64,000 nt of DNA from Granulosicoccus sp964437945 (GCA_964437945.1 CAYTJF010000003.1:5076-69075); one strand, 5' to 3'; counted from the stretch's first letter, positions 45,460-56,011 are shown. Numbers and translations are program-made. The notes: generated from the sequence alone by a model not told the origin.

Positions 45460-47490
45460 CTAAGCATGTTCATCTAGCAAGGCTTGTAGCGCATCTTCAT
45501 CGAGTACCGGGACACCCAACGATTCTGCTTTGGTGACTTTTGATCCTGGCGACGCACCAGCATACACAGCCGTGGTTTTTTTGGAAACGCTGCCGCTGAC
45601 TTTCGCACCGAGTCGCTGTAATTTTTGTTTGGCCTGATCACGACTCATCGATGAAAGCGTTCCGGTCAAAACGTAGGTGTTACCTTCAAGCACCTGTTTA
45701 ACATCGGCCCGTTCAAGCACAGGAAAGTTAACGCCATGCTCAATAAGTGCATCGATCATCTTGCGATTGTTTTTATTGGTAAAGAACGCAACCACACTGG
45801 CTGATACCACCGGACCGATGTCTTCGACGGATTCAAGTGCAGACTCGTCAGCAGACATAATAGCGTCAAGAGAACCAAAGTGATCGGCCAGCGCAGCGGC
45901 ACCGCCTTCGCCCACATCTCGAATGCCGAGGCCAAACACAAACCTTGAAAGTGTAGTTTGTTTCGCTTTTTCCAATGACGCCAGCAAGTTGTTGGCTGAT
46001 TTCTCACCTATTCTGGGTAGGCTCGTTAACTGTTCAGCATTGAGTTGGTATAAATCATCTATTGAATTAATCAGCCCCGCATCACTAAGTTGCTCAACCA
46101 ATTTGTCACCTAAACCGTCAATATCCATCGCGCGACGTGACGCGTAGTGTTTGATTCCCTCTCGGCGCTGCGCAGCGCAACTCAATCCGCCGGTGCAGCG
46201 TGCCACGGCATCACCGTCAACGCGTTCTACTGGTGATTTACAAACTGGACACGTGGTTGGCATTTTAATTTTGCGAGCACCTTTTTTGCGGTGCTCTAAA
46301 ACCACTCTAGCCACCTCTGGAATAACATCGCCAGCGCGCCGAACAATAACGGTGTCTTTATTGCGAATATCCTTGCGCTCAATTTCATCCATGTTGTGTA
46401 GAGTGGCATTGCTGACAGTCACACCACCAACAAACACAGGCTCCAGCCTGGCTACTGGTGTAAGCGCACCGGTGCGGCCAATCTGAAATTCAATTTTTTC
46501 CAATTTGGTTTGCGCTTCCTCTGCCGGAAACTTTTGTGCAACAGCCCATCGCGGTGTGCGTGATCGGAAACCTAACTCTCGCTGCGCAAGCATATCGTCA
46601 ACTTTGAACACCACACCATCGATGTCGTAACCCAACGAAGGCCGACGTTTTAAAATAGATTCATAAAACTGGAAACAAGCTTTTGGTCCCACACATTCCT
46701 CGATTTCATCATTGATCGGAAAGCCCAATTCACCGAGCCATTGCAATGTGTTGTATTGCGAAGCCGGTGCCTCAACACCGTCAATTTCACCCAGGCTATA
46801 TACGTATATCGACAACCGGCGCTTGGCTGTTTTACGTGAGTCGAGCTGTCGCAAACTGCCTGCAGCTGCGTTTCGCGGATTAACAAACGGCTTATCCCCA
46901 GCTAATAGTAGCGCTTTATTAGCCTCATCAAACGAAGCTGTGTCCATGAACACTTCACCGCGAACTTCCAGCACGGCAGGCGGTTTTCTAGTACGCAGTT
47001 TTAGAGGCACCATTGATATTGTGCGAATGTTTTCAGTAACATTCTCACCCGTGGTGCCATCACCACGTGTGGCCGCCTGAACCAAAATGCCAGACTCATA
47101 ACGCAAGCTGATTGCCAGACCATCTAATTTAGGCTCTGCTAAATAAGTAACCGCGCTACCTTCTTCGGTTTCAAGACGTTCGCGTACGCTACGATCAAAG
47201 TCGCTTAACTCTTCAAACGTGAATGCATTGCCCAATGAAAGCATGGGCACTTTGTGCGTAACTTGTTCAAACCCATCCAGGGGTGGTCCGCCAACTCGAT
47301 GGGTTGGCGAATCTGGTTTGATCAGTTGTGGGTGTTGTGCCTCAAGTTGTTCAAGTTGTTTGAACAATGCATCGTATTCGGCATCACTAACCGATGGCGA
47401 ATCCTGCACGTGATATCGATACAAGTGCTCGTTGAGTATTTTACTCAGCTCTGCAATTTTTTTGGTAGCCTGGTCCGTCACAATCTGCAA
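45460..47490 (-). CDS. ligA: NAD-dependent DNA ligase
   Basis: 676 residues, joining Okazaki fragments. Adenylation lysine is in AEPKLDGLAISLRYESG near 115, the zinc site uses CPVCKSPVERVDGDAVARC near 408, four helix-hairpin-helix units follow (LPRIGEKSANNL), and the BRCT domain ends the chain (TGTLSSMSRDQAKQKL). Order smc-zipA-ligA is the gammaproteobacterial standard, with 73 bp between zipA and ligA. Confidence 0.97.
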   Translation of the reverse strand: MQIVTDQATKKIAELSKILNEHLYRYHVQDSPSVSDAEYDALFKQLEQLEAQHPQLIKPDSPTHRVGGPPLDGFEQVTHKVPMLSLGNAFTFEELSDFDRSVRERLETEEGSAVTYLAEPKLDGLAISLRYESGILVQAATRGDGTTGENVTENIRTISMVPLKLRTRKPPAVLEVRGEVFMDTASFDEANKALLLAGDKPFVNPRNAAAGSLRQLDSRKTAKRRLSIYVYSLGEIDGVEAPASQYNTLQWLGELGFPINDEIEECVGPKACFQFYESILKRRPSLGYDIDGVVFKVDDMLAQRELGFRSRTPRWAVAQKFPAEEAQTKLEKIEFQIGRTGALTPVARLEPVFVGGVTVSNATLHNMDEIERKDIRNKDTVIVRRAGDVIPEVARVVLEHRKKGARKIKMPTTCPVCKSPVERVDGDAVARCTGGLSCAAQRREGIKHYASRRAMDIDGLGDKLVEQLSDAGLINSIDDLYQLNAEQLTSLPRIGEKSANNLLASLEKAKQTTLSRFVFGLGIRDVGEGGAAALADHFGSLDAIMSADESALESVEDIGPVVSASVVAFFTNKNNRKMIDALIEHGVNFPVLERADVKQVLEGNTYVLTGTLSSMSRDQAKQKLQRLGAKVSGSVSKKTTAVYAGASPGSKVTKAESLGVPVLDEDALQALLDEHA

Positions 47491-47562
47491 CCCATACGCA
47501 AAATGTTAGCGGACACGGCGCTAACAAATCATTTTTTATAAGAAATGTCTATGAGAAATGCC

Positions 47563-48462
47563 TCAAGAGGGAATGCCGCTTGAATATTTTTGTTTGTGCA
47601 GGTATTCGTTAATACCTTCACGCATATGCTGCACCGTTTGCTTACTCAAGGTACTGCGATCGGCGTCAAGCACGGTTGCACCGAGGGCATTGCCTATTTC
47701 GTGCGCTTCGCTTAACAACACTTCAAAAGCCACATCGGCCGCCACTGGTCCTGGCAATTGCAAAATCAATGAAATACCAGGTGTTTGAAAACTATCCATA
47801 TCGCGAATATCAAAACTGCCAGGTTTAACCAGCTTGGCAACCGAAAATACGGTTTGGCCTTCGTGCATTGAATGAAAAATATTCATATCGCCAAAGTGAT
47901 ACCCACGTTGCTCAAATTGCTCGAGTAAGTGAGCTCCATTCATTAATTGGCCTTCTGGCGCAACCACGTGCAATGTAACAATTTTGGTGGCCTGCGCTTG
48001 ATTAGACGCACTGTCCGATTCAGATGAGCTTGAAGAACGTTTTGATGTAAATTTCGAACCTAGCGCACCAAACGTCGACGAAATACCACCGAAACCGCCG
48101 GTTGTTTCGGCTTCTGATGATGCTCGTTTCTTTCTGGCCGGACTTTGACCACCAGGCCGTTCCATGAGATCGTCTATCTCGTCGAATTCACCTGAAGTAA
48201 CACCAGAAGCGCCACCGGACACCCCGCCAGAAGCGCCCCCAGAATCACCAAAGTCATCAAGTGGATCTGAAAATGCGTCTTCAGAGAGCAAAGGGTCGAC
48301 CGGAGCCTGACCTTTTGATGCACTACGGCCCGAATCGCGACCAGAATTGCGGTTTAAGGTTTCCCCTTTGCGGCGAGCCGCTTTTGGTTGTCGGCCAGAC
48401 AGATACAACAGCACAAGTATGGCGACACCTGCGAAGATTAATATCCAACGAAGATTTTCCAT
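47563..48462 (-). CDS. zipA: Cell division protein ZipA
   Basis: 299-residue FtsZ anchor. A single N-terminal membrane helix (WILIFAGVAILVLLYLSG) is followed by a basic segment, a flexible linker with Gly-Ser-Ala repeats (DSGGASGGVSGGASG near 75), and the C-terminal ZipA domain from about 160 (IVTLHVVAPEGQLMNGAHLL) ending near the FtsZ-binding face. Length is near E. coli ZipA (328). The linker is repeat-derived, like other proteins in the window. Confidence 0.93.
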   Translation of the reverse strand: MENLRWILIFAGVAILVLLYLSGRQPKAARRKGETLNRNSGRDSGRSASKGQAPVDPLLSEDAFSDPLDDFGDSGGASGGVSGGASGVTSGEFDEIDDLMERPGGQSPARKKRASSEAETTGGFGGISSTFGALGSKFTSKRSSSSSESDSASNQAQATKIVTLHVVAPEGQLMNGAHLLEQFEQRGYHFGDMNIFHSMHEGQTVFSVAKLVKPGSFDIRDMDSFQTPGISLILQLPGPVAADVAFEVLLSEAHEIGNALGATVLDADRSTLSKQTVQHMREGINEYLHKQKYSSGIPS

Positions 48463-48565
48463 TTATTGTTTACCCATGGTTGTGTTAAGGGTTGCGTTAG
48501 GGGTTGTTTTCAGGGCTGTAATACGGTTTCTTATTGGTACCGAGTAAGCGCTGTCGCCTACGAAC

Positions 48566-51500
48566 TTACGCACTGGCAAGCTCTGCCGCTTCCTGCACAT
48601 CTACGGTCACGAGACGCGACACGCCCGGTTCGTTCATTGTTACGCCCATCAGTTGATGCGCCATCTCCATGGTAATTTTATTGTGCGTTATGAATATGAA
48701 TTGTACACGCTCCGACATTTCTTTGACTAGCTCGCAGAATCGGCCCACATTGGCGTCATCCAATGGCGCATCGACCTCATCCAGCATACAAAAAGGCGAT
48801 GGATTCAGTTCAAAAAACGCAAACACCAATGCCACTGCGGTCAATGCTTTCTCACCACCTGATAATAGCTGAATATTATTAACCCGTTTGCCCGGTGGTT
48901 GCGCGATCACCACAACACCGGTGTTCAATAAATCATCACCTGTCATCTGCAAGGAGGCCTTACCTCCACCAAACAAGCGTGGGAAAAATTCTTCAACTTT
49001 GCTATTGACCGAATCAAAGGTTTCCTTGAAGCGAGTTCGTGTTTCACGATCGATTTTGGCAATGGCAGCCTCAAGCGTTGCAAGTGCATCGGTTACATCG
49101 GCGTATTGCGAATCCAGATATTCTTTACGACTACTCTGCTCAGCCAACTCGTCAATGGCCGCCAGATTGATCGGACCCAAGCGCGAAATACGTTTCTCAA
49201 GCTTTTCCAGATCATCTTCCCAAGCTTCTACTGTGGCACCTTCTGGCATGTTGGCATTTAACACTTCTACGTCATATGCATTTTCTGTCAGTTGCTCTTC
49301 AATGGTCTTGAGTCGTACCAGCACTTCCTGGCTGGCGATCTGTTCTTTTTGCAGCACTTCACGCTTTGTTTGAGCTTCACTGTCGTGGGTCAATCTCGAT
49401 TGTTCGTGTTCTCGTAAACGCAGCTCGACGTTATCGAGTTGAGAACGAGATTGAGTCAATGCTGTTTCAGCAGTCAGGCGTGCACCCAGATTGTCTTTAA
49501 GACTGGCCTCAAGATTATTGAGCGGGTCTTCATCCTCACTGGCAAGCAATTCGTTCAGCATGCTTTGCCGCGAGCTTAACTGTTCGATACGGGTGGTCAT
49601 ACGTTCAAGATTTTGCTTCGTGGCTTCACGAGAGCTTCTCATTGATTCAACACGAATGGCTAATTCCTGCCCTGCATCCCTATCGGTGTCAGCCCGCGTT
49701 CGAGCTTCTTGTAAAGCTGCCTGCAAACTTTGTTGCTCAGCCTGAAGCTTATCGTTCTCAACGTCCATATTTTCAAGCTGAAGCAACGCTTCGTTGCGTT
49801 TTTCCTTTGCCTGCTTCAGACGATCAGTATCTTGTTCAGACATGGCCCTGACTTCTGCCAACTCTTCATCAAGCTGAGACATGCGCGACGACTGTTGGTC
49901 ATGCCGTTGCCGATGCGACAACACGACAGACTTGACATCGGACAGACCACGCACAGCGTCGTTAAAACTGTGTTGCAGTGTTTCCCGGCGCGTTTCGTGT
50001 TCTGCCAATTGATTGGTCAGTGTGCCAACGCGCTCTTCGAGAGATTCAATATTCGATTCAAGCTCGGTAAGATTAGCCCGTAGTTCGCTGATTTCTGATT
50101 CCCGAAGCAGCACACTATCCTGAGAATCTGCACGCGCTACACACAACCAGGCACAGCCAAGCCACAGCCCATCTTTTGTTATCACCGATTCACCGTCTGC
50201 CAATGTTTCACGTGCTTGCATTGCCTGAGCCAGTGTATCCGCGGTACGTACGCCTACCATCAGTTCATGCAGTGCAACATCACCACTGACCTTGCTGCGT
50301 AGTTCATTGGCCGCTGGCGGCGTACTGTCAGCCTGTCCATTCAATAGCGTTAGTTGCGCAGCCGGTACATCCTGCAGACAGCGATCAATGGCATCAGTAC
50401 CTTCGACAACGATAGCTTCAAGGTGTGAACCTAACACCAATTCCACCGCTTTTTCCCAGCCAGGTTCAGTGGTTATAGTCTGCGCAAGTTTTGGTCGCCC
50501 ATCCAATTCATTCATATGCAACCAGGTATCTGCAGCACTGCTGTCAGGCTCCAATGCGGCCTGCTGTAATGCTTCGAGTGAGGCCAGGCGACCCAGCATG
50601 GTCTGCGCATTCGCTCTTGTCTCGTTCAATGTCACTGTTTCGCGCCGAATATTCTCACGCAATACTTGTTGTTTCTCGTGGCTTTGCTCAAGGTTTTTTT
50701 GCAGCCGTTGCTCCTCTGCTGCAGCTGCAACTTCTTCTACCAAAGATACCTCTATGAGTTGAGCAACTGCACCTATATCAAATGACGTTTGTTCGCTGGT
50801 CAGTTTCTCCTGACGGCTTTTTGCATTGCCAATACTGCGTTCATATTGCTCAATATTGTTTCGTTCTACTGATGCACTGCGCGTTGCATCGGCATGGCGT
50901 TGTTTGAATGCATCCTGTTGTGTTCGCCATTCTGATAATTCAGTTTCAGCACGAGTCAACATTTCTGCAGATATTCGTTGTGTGTCTTTTAGCTGATCAA
51001 TTGCCGGTTGGTCGGTAGACAAAGCATCGTCTATTTCCTGAATGCGCTTCGAATCATCTTCGACATGCTTTTTTGCCTCTTCCAGTGACCGGTCTACTTC
51101 TGCCAGCTCTTGCGATTGTTGACGTCGAGATTCACGCGTATGTTCAATCGTTTGTTCAATACGCGATACTTCAGAACCAATTCGATAAAAATTGGCTTGC
51201 GTTTGATTGAACGAATCGGTGGCCTCAGTTTGTTGTACACGAGCTTGCTCGATGGACGTTTCCGTGGCACGCAGTTCAGACACAACGGCTTCGAGTTCTT
51301 TTTCACATTCGGCAATCCTTGCCGCCTGATTGTCGCGTGAATCCATATAATGCCGACGACGCAAAGCCAACAATTCACCACGCTTCTCGCGCTGCTCTGT
51401 TTTGAGTGTTTGAAAGCGCTCAGCTGTACTGGCTTGACGTTGCAAGTGAGCCAGTTGCTTGTCTACTTCCTCGCGCAGATCGTCAAGTCGATCAAGATTG

Positions 51501-52066
51501 TCGCGCGTGTGCCGAATACGATTTTCCGTTTCGCGCCGACGCTCTTTGTATTTGGATATGCCGGCCGCCTCTTCCAGATACACACGCAGCTCTTCAGGTT
51601 TGGCATCGATAAGACGCGAGATCATTCCCTGCTCTATGATGGCGTAGCTACGCGGTCCAAGACCGGTTCCCAGGAAAATGTCGCGAATATCGCGGCGGCG
51701 ACACCGGGCATTATTCAACAAATATTTTGAGACACCCTCGCGGCTGACCTCACGGCGTATGGAGATTTCTGCGTAGGCTGCATACTCACCACCTAGAGAA
51801 CCATCGGAATTGTCGAAAACCAGTTCAACTGAGGCCTGCCCGACTGGCTTTCTACTCGACGAGCCGGTGAAGATAACATCGTCCATGGATTCACCGCGCA
51901 GGTGTTTCGCAGATGACTCGCCCATGACCCAGCGAACCGCATCGATGGTATTCGATTTTCCACATCCATTTGGCCCGACTATACCGACCAGCGATGTGGG
52001 CAGTTTTAAATCCGTGGGGTCAACAAATGACTTGAAACCGGCTAGCTTTATTCGGGTAAGACGCAT
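48566..52066 (-). CDS. smc: Chromosome segregation protein SMC
   Basis: 1166-residue condensin ATPase. Walker A (GIVGPNGCGKSNTIDAVRWV near residue 27), two long coiled coils of about 170-500 and 670-1000, a hinge near 510-650, and the C-terminal signature LLSGGEKALTAVAL with Walker B FCMLDEVDAPLDDAN. Presence of Smc fits a lineage without MukB. ScpA and ScpB are not in this window. It starts next to cysZ in the opposite direction. Confidence 0.97.
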   Translation of the reverse strand: MRLTRIKLAGFKSFVDPTDLKLPTSLVGIVGPNGCGKSNTIDAVRWVMGESSAKHLRGESMDDVIFTGSSSRKPVGQASVELVFDNSDGSLGGEYAAYAEISIRREVSREGVSKYLLNNARCRRRDIRDIFLGTGLGPRSYAIIEQGMISRLIDAKPEELRVYLEEAAGISKYKERRRETENRIRHTRDNLDRLDDLREEVDKQLAHLQRQASTAERFQTLKTEQREKRGELLALRRRHYMDSRDNQAARIAECEKELEAVVSELRATETSIEQARVQQTEATDSFNQTQANFYRIGSEVSRIEQTIEHTRESRRQQSQELAEVDRSLEEAKKHVEDDSKRIQEIDDALSTDQPAIDQLKDTQRISAEMLTRAETELSEWRTQQDAFKQRHADATRSASVERNNIEQYERSIGNAKSRQEKLTSEQTSFDIGAVAQLIEVSLVEEVAAAAEEQRLQKNLEQSHEKQQVLRENIRRETVTLNETRANAQTMLGRLASLEALQQAALEPDSSAADTWLHMNELDGRPKLAQTITTEPGWEKAVELVLGSHLEAIVVEGTDAIDRCLQDVPAAQLTLLNGQADSTPPAANELRSKVSGDVALHELMVGVRTADTLAQAMQARETLADGESVITKDGLWLGCAWLCVARADSQDSVLLRESEISELRANLTELESNIESLEERVGTLTNQLAEHETRRETLQHSFNDAVRGLSDVKSVVLSHRQRHDQQSSRMSQLDEELAEVRAMSEQDTDRLKQAKEKRNEALLQLENMDVENDKLQAEQQSLQAALQEARTRADTDRDAGQELAIRVESMRSSREATKQNLERMTTRIEQLSSRQSMLNELLASEDEDPLNNLEASLKDNLGARLTAETALTQSRSQLDNVELRLREHEQSRLTHDSEAQTKREVLQKEQIASQEVLVRLKTIEEQLTENAYDVEVLNANMPEGATVEAWEDDLEKLEKRISRLGPINLAAIDELAEQSSRKEYLDSQYADVTDALATLEAAIAKIDRETRTRFKETFDSVNSKVEEFFPRLFGGGKASLQMTGDDLLNTGVVVIAQPPGKRVNNIQLLSGGEKALTAVALVFAFFELNPSPFCMLDEVDAPLDDANVGRFCELVKEMSERVQFIFITHNKITMEMAHQLMGVTMNEPGVSRLVTVDVQEAAELASA

Positions 52067-52170
52067 TGGTGTTTATTGATTACCCATTACATAAGGTGTT
52101 GATCTGCGCGCCTATTGTACTGTCTTTTAGCGCCGACACCACCATTGCTTTTAAGTCTAAAATAGAAACC

Positions 52171-52914
52171 ATGAAACCAATCGGATTTATAGGCGCAACT
52201 CGCTATCTGAGTCGAGGATGGCAACTGGTTCGTCAACCCGGATTACGCCGCTTTGTGCTTGTACCACTGCTTATTAATGTAATCGTATTCAGTATTGCAG
52301 GCTGGTTATTGTTTGGCAGTGTATTCAGTTGGATGTCTGATTGGGCACTTTTTGATCGATTTGGTGACATTTGGTTGGTTGAGAAGCTACGTCAGATTTT
52401 ACAATTCGTGATCGGCGTCATCCTTTCAGTGGTACTGATCTATGTTTTTACTCTGCTTGCCAACTTTATTGGCGCACCCTTCAACGCTTTGCTGGCTGAA
52501 CGCGTTGAGCTTCACCTGACTGGAAAATCACCAACGACCGATCCATCGATGGCGTTTCTAATAAAGAGCATCCCAAAAACCTTACGAGCCGAATTGTCCA
52601 AGCTGCTTTATCTTGCACTCTGGAGTATTCCACTGCTTATCCTTGGCTTTATTCCCTTGCTCAATTTGGCCGCTCCGTTTGTTATATTTGCATTCGGCTC
52701 CTGGATGTTTGCGCTCGAATATATTGACTATCCGATGGGCAACCACGGCAAGTTTTTCAAAGACGCAAAAATTGCACTTCGGCAAAAGCGATCCATGGCG
52801 CTGGGTTTTGGATTCGTGGTTGCCGTGTTCAGCATAATCCCTGTGATTAATCTCGTTATTATGCCAATCGCAGTTGCAGGGGCGACCGCACTTTATGTTG
52901 AACACATGGGTTAA
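52171..52914 (+). CDS. cysZ: Sulfate transporter CysZ (EI24 family)
   Basis: 247 residues with about four to six membrane helices; ATG at 52171 is preferred because the frame before it has no family similarity. GATRYLSRGWQLVRQPGLRR near residue 7 and PLLINVIVFSIAGWLLFGS near 32 start the EI24 fold, and NFIGAPFNALLAERVE near 100 is the conserved re-entrant region. It imports sulfate for cysteine synthesis. Divergent placement from smc next to zipA resembles E. coli. Confidence 0.9.
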   Translation: MKPIGFIGATRYLSRGWQLVRQPGLRRFVLVPLLINVIVFSIAGWLLFGSVFSWMSDWALFDRFGDIWLVEKLRQILQFVIGVILSVVLIYVFTLLANFIGAPFNALLAERVELHLTGKSPTTDPSMAFLIKSIPKTLRAELSKLLYLALWSIPLLILGFIPLLNLAAPFVIFAFGSWMFALEYIDYPMGNHGKFFKDAKIALRQKRSMALGFGFVVAVFSIIPVINLVIMPIAVAGATALYVEHMG

Positions 52915-52939
52915 CAGCACTCGCTATGGAAGACAGTTC

Positions 52940-53803
52940 ATGAGCTCCAGACCATTGATGAGACTATCGAATTGGCTCTCTTTAGCGTGCTTCATTTTGC
53001 TGAGTGGTTTTTCACACATATTATTGGCAGCTGATACCAATGTGTCATTTTTCGAACACAACCCTGTTCCCGGTGGTATCGCTATTGTTGATCTGGCGAT
53101 AACTGACTCAGTGAATAGCCCAAGCGCCAAGCTGGGAGAACGCGAAATCGCTGTTCTGGCACAAAATGGCAAATGGTATGCACTTGTGGGAATTGACCTA
53201 TCTACCGAACCTGGCACACAGTCACTCGCTGTTGACACGGGCAGCAGTTCATCCAAGATCAATTTCGAGGTCAAAGAGTTCAAATACGAAGAGCAACGTA
53301 TTGTCATTAAAGATGACCGGAAACTGAATCCTGCACCACTAGACATGGAACGCATCAAAAAGGAAAACGTACGCCTTGCGGCGGTTAAAGCCTATCGACA
53401 CGAAACATTGTTAACTGACGGGTTTCAGTTGCCGCTTGAAGGCATTCTAACCAGCCCGTTTGGCTTACGACGTTTTTTCAATGATCAACCACGTCGACCA
53501 CACGGCGGCATTGATATCGCTGCCGATACCGGCACGCCCATTCATGCACCTGCCGACGGTCTGGTGGTTGATACCGGCGACTACTTTTTTAACGGCAACA
53601 CCATTTTTTTAGAACACGGCCTGGGCTTGCAAACCTTCTACGCTCACCTGAGTAAAATTCATGTTAAAACGGGCGATAAAGTCAGTACGGGTGACCTGCT
53701 TGGTGAAGTCGGTGAAACAGGACGCGTTACTGGTCCTCATTTGCATTGGTCTGTTGGATTAAATGGTGCCTGGGTAGACCCCAATCTTGTAATGAGCGAA
53801 TAG
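52940..53803 (+). CDS. M23 family metallopeptidase (LytM-type)
   Basis: 287 residues with a signal peptide (LSLACFILLSGFSHILLAAD near 13-32). A beta-rich N-terminal domain precedes the peptidase: SPFGLRRFFNDQPRRPHGGI near residue 171-190 holds the first zinc ligands (H-x(3)-D), and TGPHLHWSVGLNG near 264 carries the H-x-H. This is a complete zinc site, so it is probably an active endopeptidase of cell-wall cross-links. ATG at 52940 follows GGAAGA; earlier in-frame starts lie inside cysZ. Confidence 0.9.
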   Translation: MSSRPLMRLSNWLSLACFILLSGFSHILLAADTNVSFFEHNPVPGGIAIVDLAITDSVNSPSAKLGEREIAVLAQNGKWYALVGIDLSTEPGTQSLAVDTGSSSSKINFEVKEFKYEEQRIVIKDDRKLNPAPLDMERIKKENVRLAAVKAYRHETLLTDGFQLPLEGILTSPFGLRRFFNDQPRRPHGGIDIAADTGTPIHAPADGLVVDTGDYFFNGNTIFLEHGLGLQTFYAHLSKIHVKTGDKVSTGDLLGEVGETGRVTGPHLHWSVGLNGAWVDPNLVMSE

Positions 53804-53933
53804 ACTGACGTCCGGCACCAGTCGCGCTGTGCGGGAATCGACTTGAAGATTAAGCGTATTGGCATTTTGGACACTGAATACAGCGTCGATTGCAATTGCT
53901 AGCCAGGAATCTCACACACAGTCTAAGTGATTT

Positions 53934-54395
53934 TTATTTGCTGATATCTACCCATGTCTTGTAATCTGAGTACTTTTCAAGCTCATCTATTGTCAAACGT
54001 ATGGCAGAATATTGATCACCAGCAGCAGGAATGATTTCTACGTTTTTTTTCAATGATACGTCTAAATACACATCAATGGAGTTCTTTAATCCGAATGGAC
54101 AAACCCCACCAATCGCATGCCCGGTTTCCTCAAGAACTTCATCTGGATTAAGCATTTTTGCTTTAGAAGAAAATTGTTTTTTAAATTTTCTATTGTCAAT
54201 TTTCGATCTCCCAGCAACAACTACTAAAATCGCCTTATCTTCTAATCTGAATGACAGCGTCTTACCAATTTGATCGGGATCCACTTGATGAGCCTTTGCT
54301 GCTTCCTCCACGGTTGCCGTTGAATTTTCGAGAACTATAATACGATCAGCAATATTGTGTTGAGAGAAAAAAATCTTTACCGCTTCTAACGACAT
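53934..54395 (-). CDS. YbaK/EbsC family aminoacyl-tRNA deacylase
   Basis: 153 residues. The fold motifs are AKAHQVDPDQIGKTLSFRLE near 36, a conserved lysine in ILVVVAGRSKIDNRKFKK near 56-72, and IGGVCPFGLKNSIDVYLD near 93 (the GGXXP motif). The family hydrolyses Cys- or Ala-tRNA(Pro) mis-charged by synthetases. The start ATG at 54395 lies inside a candidate attC box (54392-54398) with AAGGA 7 nt before it. No attC-like site was seen on its other side. Confidence 0.85.
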   Translation of the reverse strand: MSLEAVKIFFSQHNIADRIIVLENSTATVEEAAKAHQVDPDQIGKTLSFRLEDKAILVVVAGRSKIDNRKFKKQFSSKAKMLNPDEVLEETGHAIGGVCPFGLKNSIDVYLDVSLKKNVEIIPAAGDQYSAIRLTIDELEKYSDYKTWVDISK

Positions 54396-54471
54396 AACAA
54401 ATCCTTAGATAGAGTGATCATGCACATATAGGGAAACCGCACACACCATCGGCCGCAAGCGATTGTTAGAT
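54392..54471. other. attC-like site A (between YbaK and MATE genes)
   Basis: An 80-bp imperfect palindrome bounded by ACATAAC at 54392-54398 and GTTAGAT at 54465-54471. Its two outer arms share TAACAA, TC and CTT after reverse complementation. GTTAGAT fits the attC consensus GTTRRRY; the left box has one mismatch. Found by eye. Confidence 0.5.
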
Positions 54472-54613
54472 TTATTCAATTAAATTCAATTTACGAGTAT
54501 AGGTTAATACCAGCTTGAAAGAACACAAGTCGCAAAGAATGTAAAGGCGGTGAATACAACTTGTCCAATAACTGTCTTTTCTTTCGTTAATTCGAACCCC
54601 TCGTTTTAGCCAC

Positions 54614-56011
54614 CTATACCGTACGCTTTCCCCAAGGCCCAAGCTTCAGCGCAACAGTCACAAAAACACCATATACAATTACGGCAACCGCCACCAGATA
54701 CAGCACCGGTTTTACCTGTGTAGCACTTGATACCCAAAATAACCCGGTAGCTACCACAAACAATCGCAACATGGCTCCAATGACGGGGAACTTCAATGTA
54801 TTTAAACCCTGACTACCGAAATAGCAGCCAAGACCAAGTGCGAAAAACAAGTACGTGGGCGCCAATATTCTTAGTGACTCACTGCAGTGCTCAATTACCA
54901 CCGCATCACTACCTACCAATCCGCACCATGTGCCTGGGAAGAGAGCCAACAATAGTCCTAAACATCCGACCAGACCAGCATTAATTAACACACCTCGCCA
55001 AGCGATTGAAATTGCTTTTTCTCTTTGTCCTGCTCCGACATAGGCACCAACAATGGCAATTAATGACGAACCAATGCCAAAAATGATCGGCACCATAATT
55101 AATTCGAGCCGGACCGCTAGGCCAAAACCCGCTAGCCATTCTGTCCCGAAACGACTAAATATCACAGTGGTAACCATCGCATAAGTAATCGTCATTACGG
55201 ACTGACTTGCAGCCAGCAATCCTTGCTTTAATATTCGAATCAGTGTTTGCCAACGAAATGCAGCCACTTTAAAACGAACAGGCTGACTGCTCCTGGTGAT
55301 ATACCAGATTGCCACCACAAGTGCGATTAGAAACGATCCTGACATAGCGAATGCAGCTGCTTTAATTGCCTCGTCCAAAGTCGCTCCCTGAACCGGAATG
55401 ATCATCCATGCCAGAGCTGTATAGGAGATAAGCATAACCGCCGCAACAAGAGCCGGGCGAACCATGTCACCACTGCCCCGTAATACGGAGCACAACATGT
55501 TTACCAGCCAATATGCGGTTATTGCAGGAAATACCAGAGTTGCATAACGTTGGGCTGCATGAACAACCGTTGAACTGTTACTGGCATACTCATACAATAG
55601 TGGCCCAAGCAATACTACAAGCGCCCACATCAATAAGCCTCCAACCACAGAAATTAATACAGCGCACACCAACACCGAACTGGCCTGTTCATGGTCGTTC
55701 GCACCGATCGCCCTCGCGGTTAGCCCACTGACCGCACCACCGATTGCTCCAGCCGAGAACATGGCGGCAAGTATGATAAGCGGATACACCAGTGCCACTG
55801 CCGCCAATGCATCAGCTCCGGATGCTTTCAGAAATCTTGCTTCTATTAGACCTGGAGTTGAAAATAATAGAGCGCCTATAACACCCGGAACGGCCAGGCG
55901 AAACATGGTTGGCCCAAGTGGTGCTCCAACCAACGATGATGCTTTCTTCATTACAAGTGCGTCCTGATAGTATGTCAATGCTAGCATGTAAACTCTCAGT
56001 TGCCAGAACAA
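54614..56011 (-). CDS. MATE family multidrug efflux transporter
   Basis: 465 residues with about twelve membrane segments, in two halves of six. Visible features are GPTMFRLAVPGVIGALLFST near residue 31, ARAIGANDHEQASSVL near 124 and GIGSSLIAIVGAYVGAGQRE near 318 as the repeated MATE pattern. It likely exports cationic drugs or metabolites with Na+ or H+. The ATG for MKKASSLVG at 55951 may be the true start; the longer frame has an extra hydrophilic stretch. It is the largest gene of the right-hand accessory region. Confidence 0.85.
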   Translation of the reverse strand: MFWQLRVYMLALTYYQDALVMKKASSLVGAPLGPTMFRLAVPGVIGALLFSTPGLIEARFLKASGADALAAVALVYPLIILAAMFSAGAIGGAVSGLTARAIGANDHEQASSVLVCAVLISVVGGLLMWALVVLLGPLLYEYASNSSTVVHAAQRYATLVFPAITAYWLVNMLCSVLRGSGDMVRPALVAAVMLISYTALAWMIIPVQGATLDEAIKAAAFAMSGSFLIALVVAIWYITRSSQPVRFKVAAFRWQTLIRILKQGLLAASQSVMTITYAMVTTVIFSRFGTEWLAGFGLAVRLELIMVPIIFGIGSSLIAIVGAYVGAGQREKAISIAWRGVLINAGLVGCLGLLLALFPGTWCGLVGSDAVVIEHCSESLRILAPTYLFFALGLGCYFGSQGLNTLKFPVIGAMLRLFVVATGLFWVSSATQVKPVLYLVAVAVIVYGVFVTVALKLGPWGKRTV

